A stretch of DNA of 7,868 bases from NCBI GenBank assembly GCA_016284575.1, contig JAEEPD010000194.1:1-7868 (forward strand), written 5' to 3'. The stretch is from Bacillota bacterium (GTDB lineage: Bacteria; Bacillota; Clostridia; Peptostreptococcales; Anaerovoracaceae). The number at the start of each line of letters is the position of its first letter. Positions within the stretch are counted from its first letter, which is position 1. Below, piece after piece: positions 1-6,832 of this stretch. The notes beneath the pieces are model-generated. The model had not been told where the DNA came from and searched no databases. It was given only the letters and a program-made list of their open reading frames with translations. The position numbers and the translations under genes were made by a program.

Positions 1-3000
1 GAGCCTCGATCTCTATGGCGCTTTCCATGGGATTGTCCGGATCCTCCAGACTCAGCTTCGCGTAGCCGCCGCTGAAAAGCTCCCTGAAGGTCTTTTCGAA
101 GTTTTCCACCACAGCCTCAAAGCTTTCCTTAAAGCGGGCCTTGATGGTGGCGTCGGTCTCGTCTATGACGGTCCTGAGCTCTTCGATGGCCTTTAAAATA
201 TCGTTTTTCTGGGCTGTCAGGAAGTCGTAGCGCTCCTTTACTGCCTTGTATTCCTCTATGGCGCCCACGTTCACATTGCCCAGCTGGCGCATGCGGTCCC
301 TGTATTCCCTGGATTCCTTAAGGCCTCTGCTCATCACAAAGTCCGGGTCCTCAAGCTCCGCCGCCTGGGCGTAGGAAAGCTCAAATTCATCGAAGAGCTT
401 GTCCTTCATGGTATCTATCAGGGCATTAGCCTTAGCCAGCTTAAGATCCGCGTCGTGCTTCTCCATCTGGAGGTCGTAGAGCCCGCTCTCCAGCGTCCTG
501 CGCTCCGCATCCAGCTCCTCCGCCTCGGCGTTGGCCTCTTTGCGTTCCTCCGAGAGCCTTTCGCCCTCGGATTCCAGAGCCTTTTTCTCCTCCTCCTTTT
601 CCGCCAGGATCTGGGCAGCGTTGTCGCCGAAATCGGCTATCTGCCTTCTCTGAAGATCGTTCTTTTCGATCTCCTGCTCCTTTGCGGATATCTCGGAGCG
701 TATCTCCTCGATCTGCTGCTGGGCTCCCTGGGCATGCTCCTTTGCATTGGAGAGCCTTATCTCAAAGCTCGTCTGCTCCAGCCTTACCTGAGTCTGGGCT
801 GAGGCAGCCTCCTGCTGGCGGGTCCTGAGGACCTCGTTTTCAGATGCCATGAGCCTGAGCTTATCCTGCTGCTCTGCTATGCTTTCCTCTGCGCTGTCCA
901 GGCCTGAATTAAGCTCTGACAGCTTTTCGTCCGCTGCGCTTATCTCCTTTGTGAGCTCATCGAGCTCTTCTCTTCTCTTTTCCTCTGAAGCCAGAGCATC
1001 CCCCTCCATGAGGCGGATCTGCTCTATCTCTTTTTTCAGGATGGCTCTTTCCAGCTCCTTCTCTCTGAGACTGCGCTCGAATATGTCTCTTTTTATCTGG
1101 GCCTCGCCCTGCTTTGCCTCCGCGGTCTTCTTGGCGGCCGACGCGCTGCGTATGCTCTCCGCCGCGGCCTTAAGAGCCTCCTCTAAAGACTCCTTCTCCG
1201 CCTTGCGGGACAGTATCTCCGCAGTGTTGTTCTTTCCGCGGCCGCCGGTGATGGCGCCTGCGGCGTTTATCAGCTCACCCTCCAGGGTGACTACTCTGGC
1301 GCCGCCTCCGGCCTTTCTGGAGATCCTTATGGCATCCTCCAGGCTGTCAGCCACCAGCACTCGGCCAAGGAGATAATCGATAACGCAGTCAGCCCCCTTG
1401 AGGCTTATCCTTACGCTGTCCGAAGCCAGGCCTCTGAAGCCCTTTTCTCCTTCCAGAGCGGAAATATCAGTATTCTTTCCCGGGCGAAGGCTGTCTACGG
1501 GAAGGAAGGTGAGCCTTCCGGCCTTCTCCCTCTTGAGCAGCTCAATGGCGTCCCTTGCGGTATCCTCATCATCGCAGACTATGTTCTGCATCTGGGCGCC
1601 AAGTACGGTCTCGATGGCCAGCTCCCAGCCCTTGGGCACCTGGATCAGCTCTCCGAGCACGCCCCTTATGCCCTTTATATCCTGCTTCATTATGAAGCGC
1701 ACCGCGTTTCCGTAGCCCTCATAGGAGCTCTCCAGCTCCTCTAAAAGCTTCAGCCTTGCGGATATCCTGCCCTGCTCCAGACTGAGCTCCTGAAGCCTTG
1801 CGTTTTCCTTTTCTATGCCAAGCTCCGCCTCCGCCAGAGCGCTCATGGCCCTGGTCAGGTCCTTTCTTATGCTCTGCTCGGTCTCGTCCAGCCCTGCGCC
1901 TGCGGCCTCCTTTTCGCTCAGGCGGTCCTGAAGCTCCTTCACGCTGCCCTCACGGCCCTCCGCGTCCTCCTGAAGCCTCTCGACGCGTCTTAACAGGCTG
2001 CCCTTCAGGCTTTCCATGCTCTGGATCTCCAGCTTTGCGGTGGACTGGGCCGCCGTCATGCTGTAAAGAGCGTCCCTCTGCCTTTCGAATTCAGCCTCTG
2101 CATCGGCCAGCTCCTTATTGGCCTTTTCCAGCAGTCCGTCCTGCTCAGCCAGCCTTGCGCTTATGCCTCTCTGCTCCTCCAGAGCCTCATCCAGGGCATC
2201 CTTATAGCCCTTGAGCACCTCGCTCTGGCGGGTCTCCTTTTCCTTCAGAGCCTCGATCTCCCCTGAGAGCCTCTCGTCGTCCCCGTCCAGAGTCTGAAGC
2301 CTTTCCCTGTTCAGCTCGTCGCGGCTTCCGATGAAATGTATCTCCTCGGTCTTTTTGGCCAGCTCATCCCGCAGGGCGTTGATCCGCTCTTCAAGGGCAT
2401 TGGCCTTTGACCTGGCAGCGCTTATGGCTGTATCCAGCTCCTCACGCTTTCCCTGGGACTCCAGCAGCCTTCCCTCCAGCTCGTCCAGCTCGCTCTGGGC
2501 TGCATCGCAGCGGGTCTGGGCCTGCTGCACATTCCGGAGGATAATGTTGATCTCCACATCCTTGTATTTCTTCGAGATATCCAGGTATTCTGAGGCCTTT
2601 TCGCTGTCCTCCCTGAGGCCGTCTATGCGGCTTTCGATCTCGAAGACTATGTCGTTGACCCTTGCCAGATTGTCGCTGGCAGAAGCCAGATTCTTTTCCG
2701 CGCTCTCTTTTCTGGTGCGGTATTTGACGATGCCTGCCGCCTCCTCGAATATCTCCCGGCGGCTCTCCATTTTGTTGCTTATGATATCCGCGATCTTTCC
2801 CTGACCGATTATGGAGTAGCCCTCCACACCGATGCCCGTGTCCATTATGAGCTCGCGGATGTCCCGCAGCCTGCAGGGGGTGCGGTTTATCATGTATTCG
2901 CTGTCCCCGGAGCGGTACATGCGCCGGGTTATGCCTATCTCGTTGAAATCCAGAGGCAGCATGTGCTCCGAATTGTCTATAACAAGGGTGACCTCCGCCA

Positions 3001-3229
3001 TGCCCTTGGCTTTTCTGGTCTCGGTCCCGGCGAAAATAACATCCTCCATCTTGCCGCCTCTGAGGGATTTGGGGGACTGCTCGCCCAGCACCCATTTCAG
3101 GGCATCGGAAATATTGCTCTTGCCGCTGCCGTTGGGGCCGACAATAGCCGTGATGCCTTCCGTCAGCTCTATGGTGACAGGGTCTGCGAAGGACTTGAAA
3201 CCGTTAAGTTCTATGCGTTTGAAAAACAT
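1..3229 (-). CDS. smc: Chromosome segregation/condensation ATPase SMC (C-terminus beyond window)
   Basis: SMC forms the V-shaped dimer that, with ScpA and ScpB, loads on DNA and helps condense and separate sister chromosomes. The frame stays open from the ATG at 3229 to the left edge (1076 codons; the family is usually about 1180). Residues 1-40 open with MFFKRIELNGFKSFAD and carry Walker A GPNGSGKSN at 31-39. The SIIGQGKIADII stretch and EEAAGI motif follow. A long Glu/Lys/Gln-rich coiled coil runs to about residue 500, the hinge spans about 504-665 (GYGNAVRF to TGGRGKNN), and a second coiled coil leads back to the C-terminal head (FSGGYAKLSLEDPDNP, about 1053-1068). The ABC signature (LSGGE) and Walker B lie outside the window. 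The start is supported by GAGGT placed inside the end of rnc, 2 bp after the rnc stop, so translation is probably coupled. I saw no frameshift in the lines I translated. Identification is very secure. Confidence 0.97.
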   Translation of the reverse strand, partial: MFFKRIELNGFKSFADPVTIELTEGITAIVGPNGSGKSNISDALKWVLGEQSPKSLRGGKMEDVIFAGTETRKAKGMAEVTLVIDNSEHMLPLDFNEIGITRRMYRSGDSEYMINRTPCRLRDIRELIMDTGIGVEGYSIIGQGKIADIISNKMESRREIFEEAAGIVKYRTRKESAEKNLASASDNLARVNDIVFEIESRIDGLREDSEKASEYLDISKKYKDVEINIILRNVQQAQTRCDAAQSELDELEGRLLESQGKREELDTAISAARSKANALEERINALRDELAKKTEEIHFIGSRDELNRERLQTLDGDDERLSGEIEALKEKETRQSEVLKGYKDALDEALEEQRGISARLAEQDGLLEKANKELADAEAEFERQRDALYSMTAAQSTAKLEIQSMESLKGSLLRRVERLQEDAEGREGSVKELQDRLSEKEAAGAGLDETEQSIRKDLTRAMSALAEAELGIEKENARLQELSLEQGRISARLKLLEELESSYEGYGNAVRFIMKQDIKGIRGVLGELIQVPKGWELAIETVLGAQMQNIVCDDEDTARDAIELLKREKAGRLTFLPVDSLRPGKNTDISALEGEKGFRGLASDSVRISLKGADCVIDYLLGRVLVADSLEDAIRISRKAGGGARVVTLEGELINAAGAITGGRGKNNTAEILSRKAEKESLEEALKAAAESIRSASAAKKTAEAKQGEAQIKRDIFERSLREKELERAILKKEIEQIRLMEGDALASEEKRREELDELTKEISAADEKLSELNSGLDSAEESIAEQQDKLRLMASENEVLRTRQQEAASAQTQVRLEQTSFEIRLSNAKEHAQGAQQQIEEIRSEISAKEQEIEKNDLQRRQIADFGDNAAQILAEKEEEKKALESEGERLSEERKEANAEAEELDAERRTLESGLYDLQMEKHDADLKLAKANALIDTMKDKLFDEFELSYAQAAELEDPDFVMSRGLKESREYRDRMRQLGNVNVGAIEEYKAVKERYDFLTAQKNDILKAIEELRTVIDETDATIKARFKESFEAVVENFEKTFRELFSGGYAKLSLEDPDNPMESAIEIEA

Positions 3230-3241
3230 TATTACCTCAGA
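3227..3241 (-). promoter_or_regulatory. smc ribosome binding site embedded in rnc 3' end
   Basis: On the minus strand the last rnc codons read CTGAGGTAATAATG. GAGG lies about 7 bases before the smc ATG and overlaps the last rnc sense codons, and the rnc TAA precedes the smc start by 2 bp. This settles the smc start and suggests that smc translation is coupled to rnc. Confidence 0.75.
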
Positions 3242-3984
3242 TCATCCAGGGCATCGGCCGCCGCTGCTGCCTCCGCCAGTTGCTTGGACCTTCCGGTCCC
3301 CCGGCCTATCTCCGCTCCGTCCAGAAGGACAGCCGCGGTGAATATCTTGTCGTGGGAAGGGCCGTCTTCCTCCACGATCTTATATGCAATGTTCACATTT
3401 CCACGAACCTGAAGCTTTTCCTGCAGCTCGGACTTGGAATCCCTTCCGAGCCTGCCTGCTATGGCCAGGTCTATGGTCTCTCCAAGAAGCCGGAAGATCA
3501 GAGCCCTTGCAGCCTCCTGCCCTCCGTCCAGATAAACGGCCCCTATAAGGGCCTCCACCCCGTCGGAGATTATGGAATCCCGCTCGCTTCCGCCGCTGGC
3601 CCGCTCTCCCTTTCCAAGCTGCAGCAGCTTGTTGAGACCGGTCTTCTTGGAGACCGCTGCCAGGGCTCCCTCGCAGACTATCTGGGAACGGGTCTTTGTA
3701 AGGACTCCCTCCAGCTTGTCGGGAAGCTGACGGTAAAGATATATGCTGACTATCTCCTCCAGTATGGCGTCCCCCAGGAACTCCAGCCTTTCGTTGCTGT
3801 CCAGATTGTCTCCGGTGAGCTCGTTGGCCAGGGAGCTGTGCATAAGCGCAAGCCCCAGCAGCTGCTTGTTCCTGAAGCTGTAGTCCAGTATGCGCTCAGC
3901 CTCTTTGATGAGCTCGTCATCCATTTCTATGCTTCTGTTTGTAAAATCGAGTTTCATGTCCCTTTTTCTGCCCCTTAAGACCAT
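3232..3984 (-). CDS. rnc: Ribonuclease III
   Basis: RNase III cleaves double-stranded RNA, maturing rRNA precursors and processing structured mRNAs. Numbered from the ATG at 3984 (250 aa), the catalytic domain carries the signature NERLEFLGDA at 64-73. Presumed Mg-binding and catalytic residues are E65, E68, D72, E92, and D141/E144 in ISDGVEALIGAVYLDGG. The C-terminal double-stranded-RNA-binding domain covers about 181-249 and ends in GRSKQLAEAAAAADAL; the usual SKK is SKQ here, a mild departure. The start is uncertain. The ATG at 3984 has no clear ribosome binding site. The ATG at 3957 (MKLDF) follows AAGGGG and AGGGA sequences. The ATG at 3924 (MDDELIKEAE) would give the most family-like N-terminus. 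It sits between plsX (75-bp gap) and smc (2-bp gap) in one operon. Function is secure; only the first 20 residues are in doubt. Confidence 0.95.
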   Translation of the reverse strand: MVLRGRKRDMKLDFTNRSIEMDDELIKEAERILDYSFRNKQLLGLALMHSSLANELTGDNLDSNERLEFLGDAILEEIVSIYLYRQLPDKLEGVLTKTRSQIVCEGALAAVSKKTGLNKLLQLGKGERASGGSERDSIISDGVEALIGAVYLDGGQEAARALIFRLLGETIDLAIAGRLGRDSKSELQEKLQVRGNVNIAYKIVEEDGPSHDKIFTAAVLLDGAEIGRGTGRSKQLAEAAAAADALDDLR

Positions 3985-4035
3985 CCGCTCAGGTCTTCTG
4001 CCGTATGTGAAGGCGATCTGTCCGCCGCACAGTCT

Positions 4036-4056
4036 GGCTGCCGCGATCAGGCAGTC
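4036..4056 (-). other. Short intercistronic hairpin between plsX and rnc
   Basis: Just after the plsX stop, the minus-strand RNA can fold GACTGCC against GGCAGCC, a 7-bp stem with one G-U pair and a 7-base loop. There is no U-tract, so it is not a standard terminator. It might affect processing or stability between the two genes. A direct repeat of CAGTCTG (4030-4036 and 4052-4058 on the plus strand) overlaps it. Weak evidence. Confidence 0.3.
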
Positions 4057-4059
4057 TGA

Positions 4060-5091
4060 CTACTTTTCTTCCTCTTTTTTTGGAAGCATCTTTGCAAGGG
4101 TCTCCTTCGTCTTCTCGCTGATGTCCGTATCCGCCAGGACACTGGCCTTGATTATGGCATTTTCAACAGCCGAGGCGGACGAGGAACCGTGGATCTTGAA
4201 TACCAGGCCGTCCACGCCCAGTATGGGCGCGCCGCCGTAGCTTGAATAGTCGAACTGCTTTTTCAGATCCTTCAGCTTGGGCCCAAGGAAGGCTGCTCCT
4301 ATCTTTGACTGAAGATCCGAGGTCATTACCTCCTTCAGATCCTTGAGTATGGACCAGGCGGTGCCCTCTGTGAGCTTCAGGACCACGTTGCCTGTGAAGC
4401 CGTCGCAGACCAGCACGTCAGCCAGCCCCTTGGGAATGTCTCTTGCCTCTATATTGCCCACGAAGTTTATGTTTCCGGCTTCGCTGAGCATCTTGTAGGT
4501 CTCCTTGAGGATGGCCGTGCCCTTGCCGGGCTCAGTGCCTATGTTTATGAGGCCCACTCTGGGATTCTCGATGCCGAAGGCTCTGCTGGCATAGATGCTT
4601 CCCATGTAGGCGAAGCTAAGCAGATCCCTTGCCCAGCATTCCGCATTGGCGCCGGAATCCAGCAGCACGGAAAAATGCCCCAGCTTGCCGAGATTGGGCA
4701 GGGGCGATGCGATTGCGGGTCTGTCCGCGCCCTCGATGCGGCCCAGTATGAACAGGCTGGCCACCATAAGAGCGCCGGTGTTTCCTGCGGAGAGCGCAGC
4801 ATCAGCCTGGCCGTCCTTGACCATCTGCACCGTCTTTACCAGCGAGCTTTCCGGCTTTTTCTTAACGGCTCTTACAGGGCTATCTTCGCCTGTTATGACA
4901 TCGTCTGCGTTGTACACAACTATGTGACCGGGGCTGTACAGCCCCTCGTATTTGTCCAGCTCAGCCTGCACCTCTGCCTCCCGGCCCACCAGAATTATCT
5001 GGGCGTCGGTGTGGTCGCAGGCGTGGACAGCTCCTTTGACTATCTCCCTGGGAGCGTTGTCGCCTCCCATAGCGTCGATGGCTATTCTCAT
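4060..5091 (-). CDS. plsX: Phosphate acyltransferase PlsX (acyl-ACP:phosphate acyltransferase)
   Basis: PlsX converts acyl-ACP and inorganic phosphate into acyl-phosphate, which PlsY uses to acylate glycerol-3-phosphate at the first step of phospholipid synthesis; it is a peripheral membrane enzyme. The 343-residue product starts MRIAIDAMGGDNAP. Other family blocks are SAGNTGAL (101-108), LLDSGANAECW (143-153), INIGTEPGKGT (182-192), VCDGFTGNVVLK (228-239) and YGGAPILGVDG (285-295). A Lys/Glu tail (KKEEEK) ends the protein, slightly longer than the roughly 330 residues common in Firmicutes. The ATG at 5091 is preceded by CAGGAGT about 11 bases upstream. It is the first visible gene of the plsX-rnc-smc operon. 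In many relatives acpP follows directly, but it is absent here. Identification is secure. Confidence 0.96.
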   Translation of the reverse strand: MRIAIDAMGGDNAPREIVKGAVHACDHTDAQIILVGREAEVQAELDKYEGLYSPGHIVVYNADDVITGEDSPVRAVKKKPESSLVKTVQMVKDGQADAALSAGNTGALMVASLFILGRIEGADRPAIASPLPNLGKLGHFSVLLDSGANAECWARDLLSFAYMGSIYASRAFGIENPRVGLINIGTEPGKGTAILKETYKMLSEAGNINFVGNIEARDIPKGLADVLVCDGFTGNVVLKLTEGTAWSILKDLKEVMTSDLQSKIGAAFLGPKLKDLKKQFDYSSYGGAPILGVDGLVFKIHGSSSASAVENAIIKASVLADTDISEKTKETLAKMLPKKEEEK

Positions 5092-5156
5092 TGTACTTTT
5101 GACTCCTGAAAAATCATATGCAATACAAAATAGCGATACGCATAAAGTATCAAGCT

Positions 5157-5185
5157 ATTCTAACACAGAGTACCATAAAAACCAA
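5157..5185 (-). promoter_or_regulatory. Candidate sigma-A promoter for plsX-rnc-smc
   Basis: On the minus strand an extended -10 TGTTAGAAT (TAGAAT at 5162-5157) lies 17 bases after a weak -35 TTGGTT (5185-5180). This would start RNA near 5150 and leave a leader of about 60 bases before plsX. A second possibility a little downstream is TTGATA with a TATTTT -10 and a short 15-base spacer. The choice between them is inference. Confidence 0.4.
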
Positions 5186-5187
5186 GC

Positions 5188-5210
5188 AAAAATGCGGTCA
5201 TTATGACCGC
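5188..5210 (-). promoter_or_regulatory. Perfect 17-bp palindrome with a T5 tail on the minus strand
   Basis: GCGGTCAT-T-ATGACCGC (5194-5210) is a perfect dyad of two 8-base arms around one base. On the minus strand it is followed by ATTTTT, so it could act as an intrinsic terminator for leftward RNA, though no leftward gene lies upstream of it. It ends 8 bp upstream of the candidate plsX -35, so it could instead be a protein-binding site acting on plsX or on the divergent operon. The flanking 9-mer AAATGCGGT recurs inside the arsR-type promoter spacer at 5316-5324. Confidence 0.45.
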
Positions 5211-5303
5211 TTTAGGTGAAGAGTTGATGAAACCTGGGTGAAGCTTATCTTCAGGGTTCCGCAGGCTTTGGCTGCGCAGCTGGCAGCGTCAACTTATTAA
5301 GCA
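5211..5303. other. Unexplained non-coding stretch in the divergent intergenic region
   Basis: I see no convincing gene or known riboswitch here. It contains a direct repeat GGTGAAG (5215-5221 and 5237-5243, 22 bp apart), a small inverted repeat TGAAG/CTTCA (5239-5253), a perfect 10-bp palindrome GCTGCGCAGC (5271-5280), and CTTATTAAG (5293-5301). It is more GC-rich than the promoter regions on either side. Confidence 0.3.
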
Positions 5304-5331
5304 TTGACTAAATCGAAATGCGGTATATAAT
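5304..5331 (+). promoter_or_regulatory. Strong sigma-A promoter for the regulator/CHR operon
   Basis: TTGACT (5304-5309) and a consensus TATAAT (5326-5331) are separated by 16 bases. Transcription should start near A5338, about 22 bases before the regulator's ATG. This also rules out the in-frame ATG at 5318, which falls between the two promoter boxes. Confidence 0.8.
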
Positions 5332-5347
5332 TAAGCCATCACTTAAT
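5330..5347 (+). promoter_or_regulatory. Candidate operator dyad over the transcription start
   Basis: ATTAAG (5330-5335), a 6-base spacer and CTTAAT (5342-5347) form a perfect inverted repeat. It covers the end of the -10 and the predicted start site and stops just before the GGAGG ribosome binding site. A third half-site, ATTAAG, lies at 5296-5301 just upstream of the -35. Autorepression by the adjacent ArsR-type protein is the simplest reading, but it is inferred from position and symmetry only. Confidence 0.5.
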
Positions 5348-5359
5348 CGGAGGTCGCCA

Positions 5360-5686
5360 ATGGACATATCTATGATGCTCAAAGCCCTGGGGGAACCCAC
5401 CAGGCTCTCTATTTTTCAGCAGCTCCTCATACGGAAGCACTGCGTGCGCTCTCTTTCAAAAAAGCTGGGGATCACCGAATCCGCCGTTTCACAGCACATG
5501 AAGGTACTGAAGGAGGCGGGACTTGTATATGGGGAGCGCTTCGGATACCATATCCACTATCTTCCCCGGCAGGAGGCTATGGATGCGCTGTGTACAGCCT
5601 TTGCAGAAATGAAGCAGCAGTCCCTGGAGCTCTGCCGGGATCCTCAGCTCTGCCAGTGTGAATTCCGCGGGGAGGAACAGCAATGA
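5360..5686 (+). CDS. ArsR/SmtB-family winged-helix regulator with Cys-rich tail
   Basis: This 108-residue protein is a small dimeric DNA-binding repressor type. The ArsR core is clear: ALGEPTRLSIFQQLL (9-23), recognition-helix region ITESAVSQHMKVLKEAGLV (38-56), and wing GERFGYHIHYLP (58-69). In place of the classical ELCVCDL metal site it has KHCVRSL with a single Cys (C28). C78 follows, and the tail carries C92, C98 and C100 (C-x5-C-x-C), which could bind a metal or react with an oxidant or oxyanion. The ATG at 5360 is chosen because GGAGG lies 6 bases upstream; an earlier in-frame ATG at 5318 lies within the promoter. Its stop overlaps the next start (ATGA), so it is translationally coupled to the CHR genes and probably regulates them and itself. 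The family call is secure; the ligand is unknown. Confidence 0.9.
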   Translation: MDISMMLKALGEPTRLSIFQQLLIRKHCVRSLSKKLGITESAVSQHMKVLKEAGLVYGERFGYHIHYLPRQEAMDALCTAFAEMKQQSLELCRDPQLCQCEFRGEEQQ

Positions 5687-6258
5687 ACATACTTCTTGAT
5701 CTTTTTCTGAGCTTTGCAAAAATCGGGCTCTTCACCTTTGGCGGTGGTTATGCCATGATCGCCCTTATAGAAAACACCTGCGTGGAGAAAAAGCGGTGGA
5801 TCAGCCACGACGAAATGATGAACATCACCGTCGTAGCCGAATCGACGCCGGGCCCCATCGCCATCAACTGCGCCACCTTCGTGGGATATAAGCAGAGGGG
5901 CTTTGCGGGCGCCCTGGCCGCCACCATAGGGATCGTCCTCCCCTCCTTCTGCATCATTTTTGCCATATCCAGATTCCTGGACCATTTCCTTGAGATAAGC
6001 TGGATAGCCCACGCATTTCAGGGCATCAAGATAGCGGTCGGCATCCTTATCCTGGACGCAGCCCTGAAGATGCTCGGAAAGATGCAGAAGAAGGCCCTGC
6101 CACGGGCCTTCATGCTCTCGGCGTTTTTTGCCATGCTGCTGATCAGCAGCCTTTCCCTCAGGATCTCATCCATAGTGCTGATGCTTACCGCAGGGCTCAT
6201 CAGCCTTGTCATTTTCATCGCAGGAAAGCCTGCTGCGAAGGGAGGTGCAGGAAAATGA
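5683..6258 (+). CDS. chrA: Short-chain chromate transporter family (CHR) protein, first of pair
   Basis: A 191-residue integral membrane protein equal to one CHR domain, half the size of long-chain ChrA. The N-terminal motif FAKIGLFTFGGGYAMI (11-26) and the STPGPIAIN signature (54-62) followed by ATFVGYK are family hallmarks. Hydrophobic segments lie at about 74-98, 112-130, 141-158 and 162-181, and the tail is Lys/Gly-rich. Short-chain CHR proteins usually occur as adjacent pairs that must act together; in Bacillus subtilis the partners were reported to have opposite topology. The natural substrate is not certain: some members export chromate, others probably move other oxyanions. GGGGAGG precedes the ATG, which overlaps the regulator's stop by 4 bp (ATGA). 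Family secure, substrate inferred. Confidence 0.9.
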   Translation: MNILLDLFLSFAKIGLFTFGGGYAMIALIENTCVEKKRWISHDEMMNITVVAESTPGPIAINCATFVGYKQRGFAGALAATIGIVLPSFCIIFAISRFLDHFLEISWIAHAFQGIKIAVGILILDAALKMLGKMQKKALPRAFMLSAFFAMLLISSLSLRISSIVLMLTAGLISLVIFIAGKPAAKGGAGK

Positions 6259-6815
6259 TCCTTCTTGAATTATTCATAGGCTTCCTCAAGGTGGGCTGCT
6301 TTGCATTCGGCGGGGCCTACGGTGCCATCCCTCTGATCCGCGACGTGGTCCTTTCCTACGGCTGGCTGGACGATGAGATGCTGACCTACATGATAGCCGT
6401 CAGCGAAAGCACGCCGGGGCCGATAATGGTGAACCTGGCCACCTATGTGGGAAGCTCCCGGGCTGGGCTTGCAGGCTCGCTTGTCGCCACACTCGCCGTG
6501 GTGCTGCCGTCCTTTGTAATCATCCTGCTGGTTACGGCCCTCCTTAAGACGGTGCTGAAGAACCCTTATGTGCAGGCGGTCCTGCGCGGGCTGAAGCCCT
6601 GCATGATAGGGATCATCCTTGCCACCGGCGTCAGTATGATGCTGCGAAACGGTCTCGTCATCCAGGATGGCAGGGTTCTGATCCGTCCCCTGCTCCTGAC
6701 GCTGCTGCTCGGCACAGTATACTTCGGCTCCAGAAAGCTGCAAAAAAGCGGCATATCTCCGATCCTGCTGATATGTCTCTCAGCAGCTGCCGGAATAGCC
6801 GCTTATGGATTATAG
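6255..6815 (+). CDS. chrA: Short-chain chromate transporter family (CHR) protein, second of pair
   Basis: A 186-residue paralogue of the preceding gene, again a single CHR domain. It has FLKVGCFAFGGAYGAIPLI (10-28) and STPGPIMVN (52-60) followed by ATYVGSSRAG. Hydrophobic segments lie at about 72-98, 114-130, 145-158 and 168-184. The first motif is GGAYGAIP rather than the GGGYAMIA of its partner, so the two are diverged and not a recent duplication. The start overlaps the previous stop (ATGA) and has GGGAGGTG upstream, which implies coupled and possibly stoichiometric synthesis, as expected for a two-part transporter. The gene ends 17 bp before the stop of the convergent small gene. A T6 run (6817-6822) follows, but I see no stem before it. 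Confidence 0.9.
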   Translation: MILLELFIGFLKVGCFAFGGAYGAIPLIRDVVLSYGWLDDEMLTYMIAVSESTPGPIMVNLATYVGSSRAGLAGSLVATLAVVLPSFVIILLVTALLKTVLKNPYVQAVLRGLKPCMIGIILATGVSMMLRNGLVIQDGRVLIRPLLLTLLLGTVYFGSRKLQKSGISPILLICLSAAAGIAAYGL

Positions 6816-6832
6816 ATTTTTTCAGTGCTTTA

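Noticed and set aside
849..1376. Plus-strand open frame of 175 codons, Ser-rich
   Set aside because: It lies antisense to the smc coiled coil and hinge. Its Ser/Ala/Leu-rich composition is what complementary Glu/Lys/Ala coiled-coil codons produce; there is no ribosome binding site or recognisable motif.
3280..3978. Plus-strand open frame of 232 codons
   Set aside because: It is fully antisense to rnc, whose catalytic and RNA-binding motifs are unmistakable; no motif is seen in this frame.
5211..5303. Possible riboswitch, suggested by fragments such as AGGGTTCCG
   Set aside because: Only short fragments resemble ykkC-type or similar cores; the paired elements and order needed for a known class are not there.
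5318..5359. Upstream ATG that would lengthen the ArsR-type regulator by 14 residues
   Set aside because: This ATG lies between the -35 and -10 boxes of the promoter, so it would not be in the mRNA. GGAGG fits the ATG at 5360 exactly.
6270..6743. Minus-strand open frame of 157 codons, His/Gln-rich
   Set aside because: It is antisense to the second CHR gene. Its His/Gln richness mirrors the Met/Val/Leu codons of a membrane protein.
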